64,000 nt of DNA. Origin: Granulibacter bethesdensis. GTDB taxonomy: Bacteria; Pseudomonadota; Alphaproteobacteria; Acetobacterales; Acetobacteraceae. Below are positions 48,328-57,585 of this stretch, in pieces. The stretch is taken from the NCBI RefSeq assembly GCF_001889545.1, contig NZ_CP018194.1, forward strand, positions 1,276,501 to 1,340,500, in the 5' to 3' direction. Position numbers and translations under genes: made by a program. The notes beneath the pieces were generated by a model, which was given only the letters and a program-made list of their open reading frames with translations, ran no database searches and was not told the DNA's origin. Each line of letters starts with the position of its first letter. Position 1 is the first letter of the stretch.

Positions 48328-49313
48328 GGGTGGTCTCCGAGATCGCCGCCCGCCCCGGCGGACTGGACGCGGTAATCGCCGGTGGCGGGATCGAGACCGG
48401 CGATGAGGGCAAGTTCGGAGAGGCGCCGTTCACTACCGCGACCGCGCAGCACCGCGACGAGGTCGATGGTCTCGGCGATGAGCGCCTTGGGGACGGTGAC
48501 GACGGCTTCCTGGATGAGCTGTTCGAGGCGGCGGATCGCGCCGAGCGCGGTGCCGGCATGGATCGTCCCGATCCCGCCCGGATGGCCCGTGCCCCAAGCC
48601 TTCAGGAGATCGAGCGCCTCGGCGCCGCGCCCCTCACCGATCGGAATGCGGTCGGGACGCAGACGTAGGGAGGAGCGGACGAGATCGGACAGCGAGGCGA
48701 CACCGTCCTTGGTGCGCATCGCGACCAGATTGGGTGCGCGGCATTGCAGCTCGCGCGTGTCCTCGATCAGCACCACGCGGTCGCTCGTGCCGGCGATCTC
48801 GGCCAGCAGTGCGTTGGTGAGCGTGGTCTTGCCGGTGCCGGTCCCACCGGCGACGAGGATGTTCTTGCGCGACGCGACGGCCGCGCGCAGCGACGCCGCC
48901 TGTCCGGCGGTCATGGTGCCGGCGGCGACGTAGTCGTCGAGGGTGAAGACCGCGACGGCGGGCTTGCGGATAGCGAAGGCCGGCGCCGTGACGACGGGAG
49001 GCAGCAGCCCCTCGAACCGCTCCCCCGTCTCGGGCAGCTCGGCCGAGACGCGCGGCCTATCAGCGTGGACCTCGGCGCCGACATGGTGCGCGACCAGGCG
49101 CACGATCCGCTCGCCATCGGCTGGCGATAGAGTGCGACCGCTATCTTCGAGGCCACCCGATAGCCGGTCGATCCAAAGCCGGCCATCGGGATTGAGCATC
49201 ACCTCGACGATCGAGGGGTCTTCGAGGAAAGCTGCGATCGCCGGGCCGAGCGCGGTGCGCAGCATGCGCGTGCCGCGTGAGAAGGCCTCGGAATGGAGCG
49301 GAGCTGCCGCCAC
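48324..49313 (-). CDS. trbB: Conjugal transfer ATPase TrbB (VirB11-like)
   Basis: A 329-residue hexameric secretion ATPase from a GTG at 49313. Walker A is GGTGTGKTT (residues 156-164), with [11 protein letters not shown] (Asp box) and the His box [12 protein letters not shown]. It is the first gene of the trb operon. In this element its upstream region has been replaced by a divergently oriented cargo module and a long inverted repeat. Confidence 0.94.
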   Translation of the reverse strand: MAAAPLHSEAFSRGTRMLRTALGPAIAAFLEDPSIVEVMLNPDGRLWIDRLSGGLEDSGRTLSPADGERIVRLVAHHVGAEVHADRPRVSAELPETGERFEGLLPPVVTAPAFAIRKPAVAVFTLDDYVAAGTMTAGQAASLRAAVASRKNILVAGGTGTGKTTLTNALLAEIAGTSDRVVLIEDTRELQCRAPNLVAMRTKDGVASLSDLVRSSLRLRPDRIPIGEGRGAEALDLLKAWGTGHPGGIGTIHAGTALGAIRRLEQLIQEAVVTVPKALIAETIDLVAVLRGRGSERRLSELALIAGLDPATGDYRVQSAGAGGDLGDHP

Positions 49314-49323
49314 GATCGTCCCC

Positions 49324-49360
49324 GTCGTTGGCCAATCGCAACGCGCGATTGGCGACGGGG
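49324..49360. promoter_or_regulatory. Long inverted repeat between trbB and the cargo module
   Basis: GCCAATCGC (49331-49339) and GCGATTGGC (49345-49353) form a perfect 9-bp stem with a 5-base loop. The flanking CCCCGTCG (left) and CGACGGGG (right) extend it if 4 bases bulge out. No U-run follows. It lies 10-40 bases from the trbB start and at the edge of the inserted cargo; it may be an operator or an insertion scar. Confidence 0.5.
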
Positions 49361-49695
49361 ATGATTAGAAAAGGCAGGAAATGGGGCAATTCAACAAGTA
49401 TTCAGACGGCGTAGCGACTTGGCGTAAATCAGAGAAAAAATACTTGCTGCGTGCGGGTGGCCATTGTTCGGCAGTAGCGCAGATTGCAATTTGCCCAGCC
49501 GTCCGCTTTCGACGTGCCGGACGGCGAATCCGCGCATTTACCGACCGACCTTAACGGCGCAGGCTGGCTCTTCTCTGACGTTGCGAAGAGCCGCTTCCGG
49601 AAGCTGCCAATGCCCAAGCGCTACCAGTTATGTTTACGCCTCTACGTTGTAGGGGTAATGTTGCGCAGGTATAAGGTTGGGGGGACTCAGGGCCT
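49361..49695. other. Upstream region of the three-gene cargo module
   Basis: About 335 bases that should hold the promoter of the module. A plus-strand frame from a TTG at 49484 (DVPDGESAHLPTDLNGAGW.., then FRKLPMPKRYQLCL..) looks weakly coding but lacks a proper start. It runs out of phase into the first cargo gene, so it may be a gene remnant. No insertion-sequence ends were found. Confidence 0.4.
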
Positions 49696-50346
49696 TTGGC
49701 GTTTTCTAGCGCATATATCGACGAACCGACGCGCCAGTTTCGGGACGCCATGCGCTTGCTTTTCATCCTTACGGAGTGCGGAGACCCTGCTGGCACGCCA
49801 CCGCCCGTTCCCAACGCTTTGCGGGTCATAAGCTCGCAAAAAAGCCTACAAAAGATGGATTTTTGGGTTCGGAATCCCGATCACCTCGCCCACGCCTTGC
49901 TGGATGTTTATGGCGAGACCAACGAATCGAAATGGTTGCGATACGCCCAAGCGATCCTCGGCACGGAAGAGCCGGAGGTGCGGCGAGATGCAATGGCGAA
50001 ATATCTCTATGGTGCCTTCGAACCAATCGACACGGGACTAGCGCCCCTAATCAGCTACGGGTTGGCCCAAACCCTTCGCCATCCGCAGACCCGTAGGCTT
50101 CGATTCTTCCTGCTCGACCGCGGGGAGCAGGTCGCCTCCAAGATGCAGGCTGAGCTACCTGAAGCACATTGGTACTCCGGACGCGCCCGTCTGGTCGCCG
50201 AACTCTGCCGTGGGCGTTCGGGTGAAGATCTCGCCCGTATGCAGTACCAGCAACCAGAATACGCCAACGCGCCCAACGGCGAGACGATCGCTTCCATCGC
50301 CGCCCAGGTTCGTGCGCGGTTGGCAAACCTCGAGGGTCACTCTTGA
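49696..50346 (+). CDS. Cargo module gene 1: small helical helper protein
   Basis: A 216-residue protein from a TTG start. It is helical, with no membrane segment or signal. The segment KSLQKMDFWVRNPDHLAHAL (about 49-68) resembles the conserved helix of 'middle component' proteins that accompany SMC-like ATPases in ABC-three-component systems; this similarity is from memory and needs a profile search. Its TGA stop overlaps the TTG start of the ATPase gene, so the two are probably made in fixed ratio. Function: likely accessory or bridging subunit. Confidence 0.7.
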   Translation: MAFSSAYIDEPTRQFRDAMRLLFILTECGDPAGTPPPVPNALRVISSQKSLQKMDFWVRNPDHLAHALLDVYGETNESKWLRYAQAILGTEEPEVRRDAMAKYLYGAFEPIDTGLAPLISYGLAQTLRHPQTRRLRFFLLDRGEQVASKMQAELPEAHWYSGRARLVAELCRGRSGEDLARMQYQQPEYANAPNGETIASIAAQVRARLANLEGHS

Positions 50347-52328
50347 CGACAGCCGAGACGCCAGACGACGAGGCCAAGGGCGATCCGATCGCCCCATTTC
50401 GCGAGGCAGTGGCGGAGAAGGCCAAGGTTACCCTCGCCGTTGTCGATCTGCTGATGGACGAGTTGAGCGTCCGGGACGAGACCTCAACGCGGCGGGCGGA
50501 TCATCTAACGCTCCGCCGCCTCCTCTTCAGCGGCGAAAAGCGGGCGACCGGCTATACCGATGGCCCGTTCACGTTCGAATGGAAGGACCTTGGAGCTGGC
50601 CTCTTTGCCGCGTTCAGTAATGGCGTCAATCAGGTCGGTAAGAGCACAATCTTGGAAGTGATGCTTTGGGCGTTGCGAGGCACGACGCGGTCCCTTAAGC
50701 CCGAAGTGCGGTCCTGGATCAACACGGTCGAGCTCGAATTCACGATTGGCGCTGACCACTACAAGGTCGATTTCACAGACTTTGATGCAGTGCCCCGCGG
50801 CAAGCTGGTGCTCGTCTCACCTGGCCCGGCGCGGATCCTCAAGGCGTTCGAGGGGGAAGGCGACTTCGAGACCGTGATGGGCGACTTGATGATGCGTCGC
50901 TTCGCGCTCCAGCCCATTCCAAACGTCCGGCATACCGACGACGACGCATCCCAATACTTTCACAGTTGGTCGGCTTATGCGGCATCGATGTTCATCGAAG
51001 GCTCGCATCCGGCGATCCTTGGTGACGTCACCGTCGGCGCTTTGTGGTGGCGAATGATCCATCTGTTTGTAGGCATGCCTTACGCCGCAACCCACATGGC
51101 GTTGCGAAATGCCGTGACGCTTGAGCAGGCCCAGCGCGACGGTGCGGTCCAAGGAAAGTCCCGCCAGGATGCATTGTCGGCGGAGCTTCGTCGCGTAGAG
51201 GCGGAGCGAAAGCGTCTTGAGGATCGCCTGAAAACCTTAAGTGCTGGGGCCCTCAAGCTGGAAGAAATCGACGCTCTGTCGATCGAACATGCGCGCCTCT
51301 CGCGTGAAGGCAGCGAGCTACTAGCGCGAGCCGCCGAGGCCGGGCGAGCTGCGGTGGCACTCAAGCAAGAAACGGATGAGGCCAAGGCGAGCCAGCGCCG
51401 GCTGAACGAGGGCGTGGCGTCCAAACGGGTGTTCGCTGGCCTCAAGCCTGTCTGCTGCCCGCGCTGCGCCGAGGCGATCCCGGACGCACGGGCGCGGACG
51501 GAAGAAGCCGACGGGCGATGTGCTGTCTGTGATCGTGACACGCTGAAGGACGACCAGGAGGCGTTTAACGATGCGCAGGAGGCGGCGGCAGAGCGAGTGA
51601 GAACGCTGTCGGAGGCTGAGGCCGCGGCGCGTAAGGCGAACGACGATGCCACTCGGGCTGCCACCGAGGTCGAGCGTCAGCGAAGCGTGGCGGCCACCAG
51701 GTTGAAAGCTATCGATGAACAGGCGGCAGTCCTGCACACCCGACGCGAACTGGAAGGTCAGTTGCTAAAAATGTCAGGGGCCATTGAACAATTGCGCGTG
51801 CTCATGGCGCAGAGCCCGGTCCCGCAGCCGAGCGAGGAAAGGCTTCGGATTCTCAAGATCGCCGAGGCGATCGCCGAGGCGCGGATGAAGACCGCCAGCG
51901 CCGAGCTCCTCTTGGATCTAGAGACCGAGATGGTCTCCGTCGCCCAGAGGTTTGGTTTCAGGGGACTGCAGAGCATCGTCATTCGTGGCAACGGGATCAT
52001 GGTCACCGTCTCCGACGTCACGAGTGGGTACTCCAAGCAGACAGCCGGCCAACGACTTCGCCTGCGCATAGCCCTAGTCATCGCCATGATGCGCATGGCT
52101 GACCGCAGCGGTTATGGCAATCACCCCGGGGTGCTGTTCATCGACTCCCCGGGCAGCGAGGAATTGAGCGACGAAGACCTCTTCGCGATGATGAAGGAGA
52201 TCGGCCAAGTCTCCGGCGAGACCCGAAATCTGCAAATTTTCCTGGCGTCAGCCCGAAGCGACATTCTAGGGCCGGCTGTATTACCGCAGCACATCAAAGG
52301 GCCCGAGACTTTCGGAGCCATGTTCTGA
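50343..52328 (+). CDS. Cargo module gene 2: SMC/Rad50-like ABC ATPase with zinc motif
   Basis: A 661-residue protein from a TTG. Walker A is GVNQVGKST (residues 94-102), the ABC signature region TAGQRLRLRIA begins near residue 567, and Walker B is VLFIDSP with Asp601. Between them lie coiled-coil arms (about 260-360 and 400-500) broken by two CxxC pairs: Cys372/Cys375 in CPRC and Cys393/Cys396 in CAVC. These form a zinc ribbon at the arm tip rather than the single CxxC of a Rad50 hook. Such ATPases act on DNA ends or structures. It is flanked by a helper and a nuclease-domain protein. Confidence 0.87.
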   Translation: MTTAETPDDEAKGDPIAPFREAVAEKAKVTLAVVDLLMDELSVRDETSTRRADHLTLRRLLFSGEKRATGYTDGPFTFEWKDLGAGLFAAFSNGVNQVGKSTILEVMLWALRGTTRSLKPEVRSWINTVELEFTIGADHYKVDFTDFDAVPRGKLVLVSPGPARILKAFEGEGDFETVMGDLMMRRFALQPIPNVRHTDDDASQYFHSWSAYAASMFIEGSHPAILGDVTVGALWWRMIHLFVGMPYAATHMALRNAVTLEQAQRDGAVQGKSRQDALSAELRRVEAERKRLEDRLKTLSAGALKLEEIDALSIEHARLSREGSELLARAAEAGRAAVALKQETDEAKASQRRLNEGVASKRVFAGLKPVCCPRCAEAIPDARARTEEADGRCAVCDRDTLKDDQEAFNDAQEAAAERVRTLSEAEAAARKANDDATRAATEVERQRSVAATRLKAIDEQAAVLHTRRELEGQLLKMSGAIEQLRVLMAQSPVPQPSEERLRILKIAEAIAEARMKTASAELLLDLETEMVSVAQRFGFRGLQSIVIRGNGIMVTVSDVTSGYSKQTAGQRLRLRIALVIAMMRMADRSGYGNHPGVLFIDSPGSEELSDEDLFAMMKEIGQVSGETRNLQIFLASARSDILGPAVLPQHIKGPETFGAMF

Positions 52329-52348
52329 CTGCTGTATCGCCCGCCGAA

Positions 52349-54232
52349 GTGCAGCGGCGCCTCGAAGCCTTCGAGGATCCTACTCTGGATGACCTGGGGG
52401 GCTTGGATTCCGTTCTGGGGGCATCGAATGCGCTCGCGCAAAGTCTCTACGCCGACCGTGTTGTCCGCGCGTTTGCAATGGCTGGCGTAATCTTGTCTCC
52501 ACGCGCTGTAGGCCTGGTCGATGCCATCCTGGGCGAGAACGGCCACCCATTAATAGTCGCGGCGGCCGCGCAATCTGTGCTCGAGCTTTCCCTCGATCCA
52601 CGCGATCAGCGCCGACTGCAGCGTCGGCTGCTCGACCGAGCAAAACATTATCACTCGCCATCTGAGGCTCTGATGGCTTCCGAATGTCTCGCGGGAAGTC
52701 TGCTGCTTGCGGACCTGCCAGGGGCCTCGCGCCCGGCCGTCGTGGCGGCCTTGGATGATCTCGATGTGGGCGATCCGGATGTCATCCTTCGGCGCGGTGC
52801 GCTACTGGCGGGTATCGCTTGGCTCTGGGCGCGCTCACCCGATGTCGAAGCCCTACTTCGACGTCTGAGCACCAATCTTGACGCGGGCGGCCAAGCGCAT
52901 TTTGAATTGGCGCTGATCGCTCTGGACCGCGCGTTGGCGGCACAGGACTGCGCGGCCCTCTTGGCGGGCTTGGAGGTGTCGCGGCACCACTTCGATGCCG
53001 CTCTTCAGGCGGCCCCCGAATTCGTGGAAGCAGCCGTCCTTTCGCGAGCCCTCGCTGCAGTCGGGATGTTCTGTTCCGATGATGAGGGCGATCTCGAAAA
53101 GCTGCTGACGGAGGCTTGCAATCTGGCGGGGTCACGACGACTGGAACTCGACCGAAGTTCCTTACGGGCGTGGCTGCGACCGCGGATCGACGCGGAGGCC
53201 GCTTGGTGGCAGCTGGCTTCCGCATTGCGCGGGCTGTCCGACGACCTTACGAAAAGGAGTTGGCTCCGCGCCGTTCCAGTGCTCGAACAAATTGCGCGGT
53301 TGAGACGTGCACTCGTACCGCTCGCGACAAAGCACGGAGACCAACTTCGTACGACAATCACCGAGCGGATCGCCGACAGCTTTCTTCGCGAGGAAGGGTT
53401 GCGCAGTCATTTGCTGGCATGGCGCGACGACAGTCACACGACCGAAGCCGACCGGGCAGAAGCATCTGCACTTCTCGAGGCCGTCTCTGCGATAGCAGAG
53501 GCCCGTGACCCTTCTAACGGTGCGTCGTCTGAGCACGATGCATCGAAAGAGCTGTCTGCGATCAGCGACTTGCGTCTTCACGGGCTGACCGCGATCGCAA
53601 GCCTTTCCGGATTCAACGCGCCGACGGAGCGCGCCTTTTTGGCGATGGACGAAGCCCTACAGGGACACCCCGACTATTCCGGGCCTGTGTGCGATGACGT
53701 GCGCAGCCTCGTTGGCCAATTGATCCTGTTCCTGAGTCATTGCCTGGACGTCGCGCCCAATATGGCCAAAGGATACTTCGATTTCCTCTTCGAAACTGGT
53801 GGTGCCAAGCCGCTTGAGATCGAACTCCAACGGGCCTGTTGGCACACACTCCGGCTGCAGGCGAACGGCTTCCCGCAGCATCAGATCTTAGAGGAAGTAC
53901 GGGACATCGCCGCGGGCCGCGCGGATATCGCCGTAGTCCGCCCTGGTTGGCGAATGGTGGTCGAGATCAAACGAGAACTCGAAGACGCCTCGCGAGATGG
54001 AATACGGAAATACCTTGGGCAGGCCGCCACGTATGAGCTGACGGGGCCTCGCATCGGCTTCCTGGTCGTTTTGGACTTGGTTTCACAGAGGGGATGGCCG
54101 CTGACCCTGGCGGACAATTGTTGGGTGGAACGCATACAAGCGGCGGGGGACAGTGCGGCCAGGATGGTCTGCGTCTGGCGGATTCCAGGCGCCCGTCAGC
54201 CGCCGTCCCAGATAAAGACGCCGATCCACTGA
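52349..54232 (+). CDS. Cargo module gene 3: large helical protein with C-terminal PD-(D/E)XK nuclease
   Basis: A 627-residue protein annotated from a GTG at 52349. The frame is open upstream, and a CTG overlapping the ATPase stop (LTAVSPAE then VQRRLEAFEDP) could be the true start. Residues 1 to about 500 are alpha-helical and Ala/Leu-rich, reminiscent of HEAT-like scaffolds. The C-terminus has a restriction-endonuclease-like core: Glu515/516 in ILEEVRD, Asp526 in GRADIAVV, and Glu539 and Lys541 in VVEIKRE, followed by YLGQAATYEL. It is the likely effector of the module. Confidence 0.82.
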   Translation: MQRRLEAFEDPTLDDLGGLDSVLGASNALAQSLYADRVVRAFAMAGVILSPRAVGLVDAILGENGHPLIVAAAAQSVLELSLDPRDQRRLQRRLLDRAKHYHSPSEALMASECLAGSLLLADLPGASRPAVVAALDDLDVGDPDVILRRGALLAGIAWLWARSPDVEALLRRLSTNLDAGGQAHFELALIALDRALAAQDCAALLAGLEVSRHHFDAALQAAPEFVEAAVLSRALAAVGMFCSDDEGDLEKLLTEACNLAGSRRLELDRSSLRAWLRPRIDAEAAWWQLASALRGLSDDLTKRSWLRAVPVLEQIARLRRALVPLATKHGDQLRTTITERIADSFLREEGLRSHLLAWRDDSHTTEADRAEASALLEAVSAIAEARDPSNGASSEHDASKELSAISDLRLHGLTAIASLSGFNAPTERAFLAMDEALQGHPDYSGPVCDDVRSLVGQLILFLSHCLDVAPNMAKGYFDFLFETGGAKPLEIELQRACWHTLRLQANGFPQHQILEEVRDIAAGRADIAVVRPGWRMVVEIKRELEDASRDGIRKYLGQAATYELTGPRIGFLVVLDLVSQRGWPLTLADNCWVERIQAAGDSAARMVCVWRIPGARQPPSQIKTPIH

Positions 54233-54333
54233 CAATCGGGCGAGACGGGGGATGGGGGTCCGGTTTCAACTTAGTTAAGGCAATCGCTATGACCGCTCTC
54301 ATAAACTGGCAAATGCAGCCTCAACACTCGAGT

Positions 54334-54768
54334 TTATTCACCGCCAGTCCGCTCGCCAGCGTCCTCCGGGATCTCCTGCCTTAGCTTCGGCCCTTCGTTC
54401 AGACGCCGGCCAAGCGTGGCGACGAAATTGTCGTAGCGCGCCCCAGCCTGCGCACGAGCGGCCTTGGCCGCTGGCTCCGGCAGCGGCGGTGTCGTGTTGA
54501 GCCAGAAGCGGATGAACAGCGCCAGCGTTTCGACCCCGATCCCGACATCGCGTTCGAGCCGCGCGAGGCGCAGGTCCTGCTGGTCGAGCCGCTTCGCAAT
54601 GGCGGCCTCGCGGCGCTCGTCCGCATCCGGCGACAGGAATGACGCGATCGCGGCTTCGGCGATCAGCGACATCGATTGGTCCCGGCGTGCGGCATAGGCG
54701 GACAAGGCCTGCATGACGTCCGGGTCGAGATAGACAGAGAGCTGGGCCTTCTTCTTCGGCGTGACCAT
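54334..54768 (-). CDS. CopG-like ribbon-helix-helix protein
   Basis: A 144-residue protein whose N-terminus (KKKAQLSVYLDPDVMQALSA) is a ribbon-helix-helix DNA-binding domain. The C-terminal part is helical with a hydrophobic stretch (VETLALFIRFWLNTTPPLPE). In related elements a gene of this type lies between traG and trbB; here the cargo module separates it from trbB. It may regulate transfer genes. Confidence 0.8.
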   Translation of the reverse strand: MVTPKKKAQLSVYLDPDVMQALSAYAARRDQSMSLIAEAAIASFLSPDADERREAAIAKRLDQQDLRLARLERDVGIGVETLALFIRFWLNTTPPLPEPAAKAARAQAGARYDNFVATLGRRLNEGPKLRQEIPEDAGERTGGE

Positions 54769-54775
54769 CAGCGCC

Positions 54776-56803
54776 TCACATGCCGAGCTCGTCGCCGGGA
54801 TCGAGCGAGGCTTGCTGGGCGAGGCCCTGCATCAGATCGTTCATGCGGCCGATGCGCGGTGCGTCCTCCTCCATCTCGTCGACCTGGTCGAGCGCGAACT
54901 CGTTCTCGATCGGAGCTTGCTTCTCGACCGTGCCTTGGCTGAGTTCGGGTTGCTTGCGGCGGTCGGTGTTCTTCGGGTCTCCGTCGTCGGTGGCCTCGCC
55001 ATCGACCCCAGCCGACGCCGGTGGTCGAGGCGGCAGCGGGCGCGAACTCCAATCATCTGGCCGCCCCTCCTTCGGCCGCGCCGGCACGGGCGGCGCCACG
55101 ATGCGCTCCTGAAAGCGTTCGTCCTCGTAGTAGCGCGCCTTCTTCGCGCGGATCGGGTGGATGCCCGACACCATGACAATTTCTTCCGTGGGCGGGAGCT
55201 GCATGACCTCGCCTGGTTTCAGCAGCGGGCGGGCCGTCTCCGAGCGCGAGACCATCAGATGCCCGAGCCAGGGCGACAGCCGGCTGCCGGCGTAGTTCTT
55301 CATCGCCTTCATCTCGGTCGCGGTGCCGAGCGCGTCGCTTACCCGCTTGGCCGTGCGCTCGTCGTTGGTCGCGAAGCTGACCCGCACATGGCAGTTGTCG
55401 AGTATCGAATTGTTCGGCCCGTAGGCCTTCTCGATCTGATTCAGCGACTGGGCAATCAGGAAGCTCTTGATGCCGTAGCCGGCCATGAAGGCGAGCGCGG
55501 ACTCGAAGAAGTCGAGGCGGCCGAGCGCCGGGAACTCGTCCAGCATCAAGAGGAGCCGGCGACGGTCAGCCTTGGCCTGCAGGTCCTCGGTCAGCCGGCG
55601 GCCGACCTGGTTGAGGATCAGGCGGATGAGAGGCTTGGTCCGGTTGATGTCGGAGGGCGGGACGACGAGGTAGAGCGTGGTTGGCCGTTCACCAGCCACG
55701 ATGTCGCCGATCCGCCAGTCGCAGCGCCGCGTCACCTCTGCGACCACGGGATCGCGGTAGAGGCCGAGGAACGACATCGCCGTGCTGAGCACGCCGGACC
55801 GTTCGTTGGCGGATTTGTTCAGCAGCTCGCGCGCGGCGGAGGCGACCACGGGGTGGACGCCAGCCTCGCCGAGGTGCGGCGTCCGCATCATCGCCGAGAG
55901 CGTCGACTCGATGGGGCGCTTGGGGTCTGAGAGGAAGGATGCGACACCGGCGAGCGTCTTGTCCTCCTCGGCGTAGAGGACATGGAGGATCGCACCGACC
56001 AACAGCGCGTGGCTGGTCTTCTCCCAGTGGTTCCGCTTCTCTAGGCTGCCCTCGGGATCGACCAGGATGTCGGCAATGTTCTGGACGTCGCGCACCTCCC
56101 ATTCGCCGCGGCGGACCTCGAGCAGCGGATTGTAGGCCGACGACTTCGCGTTGGTCGGGTCGAACAGCAGCACGCGCCCGTGCTGGGCCCGGAAGCCGGC
56201 GGTGAGCTGCCAGTTCTCGCCCTTGATGTCGTGAACGATCGCCGAGCCCGGCCAGGTCAAGAGCGTCGGGATGACGAGGCCCACGCCCTTGCCGCTGCGG
56301 GTTGGGGCGAAGCACAGGACATGCTCGGGACCATCATGGCGGAGATAGGTGCGCTGATGACGGCCCAGCACCACGCCGTCGGGTCCGAGCAAGCCGGCCT
56401 GCTCGATCTCCTTCGGCTCCGCCCAACGCGCAGAGCCATAGGTTTCGATGTTCTTCGCCTCGCGGGCACGCCAGACCGACATGCCGATCGCGACTGCGGC
56501 GGCGATGATCCCGCCCGACGCCGCGATGTAGGCACCCTCGATGAAGATCGACGGCGCATAGGCATCGTAGGCGAACCACCACCAGAAGAACGCTGGCGGG
56601 AGGTAGAACGGGAAGTGCAGCACCTCGAACCAGGGACGACCGAGTTCGGGCTGGAAGCCGAGGCGCCAGGCGGTCCACTCCGTCGCCGTCCAGATCGCCA
56701 GCAGCACGATGGCGAAGACGGTGATGATCTGACCCCAGAGAATCTTGGTCGCGGACATGCCGACGAGCCTGTCCTGGGATCTTTGGTTCGAAGGGTCACT
56801 CAC
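54776..56803 (-). CDS. traG: Conjugal transfer coupling protein TraG (VirD4-like)
   Basis: A 675-residue coupling ATPase from a GTG at 56803. Two N-terminal membrane segments (ILWGQIITVFAIVLLAIW and IIAAAVAIGMSVW) precede Walker A (FAPTRSGKGVGLVIPTLL, Lys172) and Walker B (LLLMLDEFPALGRLDFFE). It hands the relaxosome to the secretion channel. The gene itself appears intact, although its relaxase partner is truncated. It overlaps the relaxase stop. Confidence 0.93.
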   Translation of the reverse strand: MSDPSNQRSQDRLVGMSATKILWGQIITVFAIVLLAIWTATEWTAWRLGFQPELGRPWFEVLHFPFYLPPAFFWWWFAYDAYAPSIFIEGAYIAASGGIIAAAVAIGMSVWRAREAKNIETYGSARWAEPKEIEQAGLLGPDGVVLGRHQRTYLRHDGPEHVLCFAPTRSGKGVGLVIPTLLTWPGSAIVHDIKGENWQLTAGFRAQHGRVLLFDPTNAKSSAYNPLLEVRRGEWEVRDVQNIADILVDPEGSLEKRNHWEKTSHALLVGAILHVLYAEEDKTLAGVASFLSDPKRPIESTLSAMMRTPHLGEAGVHPVVASAARELLNKSANERSGVLSTAMSFLGLYRDPVVAEVTRRCDWRIGDIVAGERPTTLYLVVPPSDINRTKPLIRLILNQVGRRLTEDLQAKADRRRLLLMLDEFPALGRLDFFESALAFMAGYGIKSFLIAQSLNQIEKAYGPNNSILDNCHVRVSFATNDERTAKRVSDALGTATEMKAMKNYAGSRLSPWLGHLMVSRSETARPLLKPGEVMQLPPTEEIVMVSGIHPIRAKKARYYEDERFQERIVAPPVPARPKEGRPDDWSSRPLPPRPPASAGVDGEATDDGDPKNTDRRKQPELSQGTVEKQAPIENEFALDQVDEMEEDAPRIGRMNDLMQGLAQQASLDPGDELGM

Positions 56804-57585
56804 ATCCCGATCCCTCTGTTGCGACCGAAACCCCAGTCGACGCCGCCGTCATCGCGCGCGACGCCGGAGACGTGGCGGCCGAGCTGCTTTTCCAGCGACG
56901 GGGTCCAGGGCACGAGCTGGAAGCCGAGACCGTCGTCGATCATGGCGAAGCGCCCGGAGGCGAGCGCGAAGCGCTGACGATATGACCCGGCGACGTACTC
57001 GCCTGCGGCGGCCTGGTTGAAGGTCTGACCCGTCTCGGCGGCGAGTCGTTCGCCCAGGGCCTCAACCTCGCGGCGCCGCAGCGTGCCGATCAGGCCGTGG
57101 GAGAAGGTGACGCCGCGCGCCTGGCGCTCGGCGAGGCCTTGCTCGATGAGCTGCTCGGCACGCCGGTCGAGCGCTTCGCGAACCTCGGCGCCGAAGCCCG
57201 ACTGGCCCAGCGCCACGGGATCGCGGGCGATCGCCTGTCGGTCGAGCCAGGTCGCGCCGCTGGCCGTCACCTGATCCTCGATGGCGAGGTCCGACCGCAC
57301 CGCCAGCGCCACGCGGCGGCGGCCCTGTGCGTCGTCGAACTTGCGCAGCTCGACGACGGAGCCCGGCGCACTATCGCCGGTCGCGTCGATGTCGGGGAAT
57401 TTGATGTGGTGGGTACGACCGTCCACGCCGTCGACGACGGCGTAGGCCGTGCCCTTCAGCTCGTCGTCGAGGCCGCGATCCACCAACCGACCGATGACGG
57501 GCACGTCCAGGCTTTCGCCGGCCAGCACATAGCTCGCAGCCGCGCGTTCGATGCCGCGCTCTCGCAAGCCACGATGGATGCTTGG
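56800..57585 (-). pseudogene. Relaxase remnant (DUF3363 C-terminal part, VirD2-type)
   Basis: About 260 residues matching the C-terminal DUF3363 half of alphaproteobacterial relaxases (VIGRLVDRGLDDELKGTAYA, HHIKFPDIDATGD, TFSHGLIGTLRRREVEALGE). Full-length relatives have about 600 residues, and the missing N-terminal half holds the nicking domain. Homology begins abruptly at about IHRGLRERGIER, next to the broken DUF2493 gene. No start codon of the native gene exists, only an internal TTG at 57567. Relaxation and nicking at oriT should be lost. Confidence 0.85.

Noticed and set aside
49352-54255. GACGGGGATG-like sequences at both edges of the cargo module as target-site duplications
   Set aside because: The right-hand copy has an extra G, the sequences sit at unequal distances from the genes, and no terminal inverted repeats or transposase accompany them.
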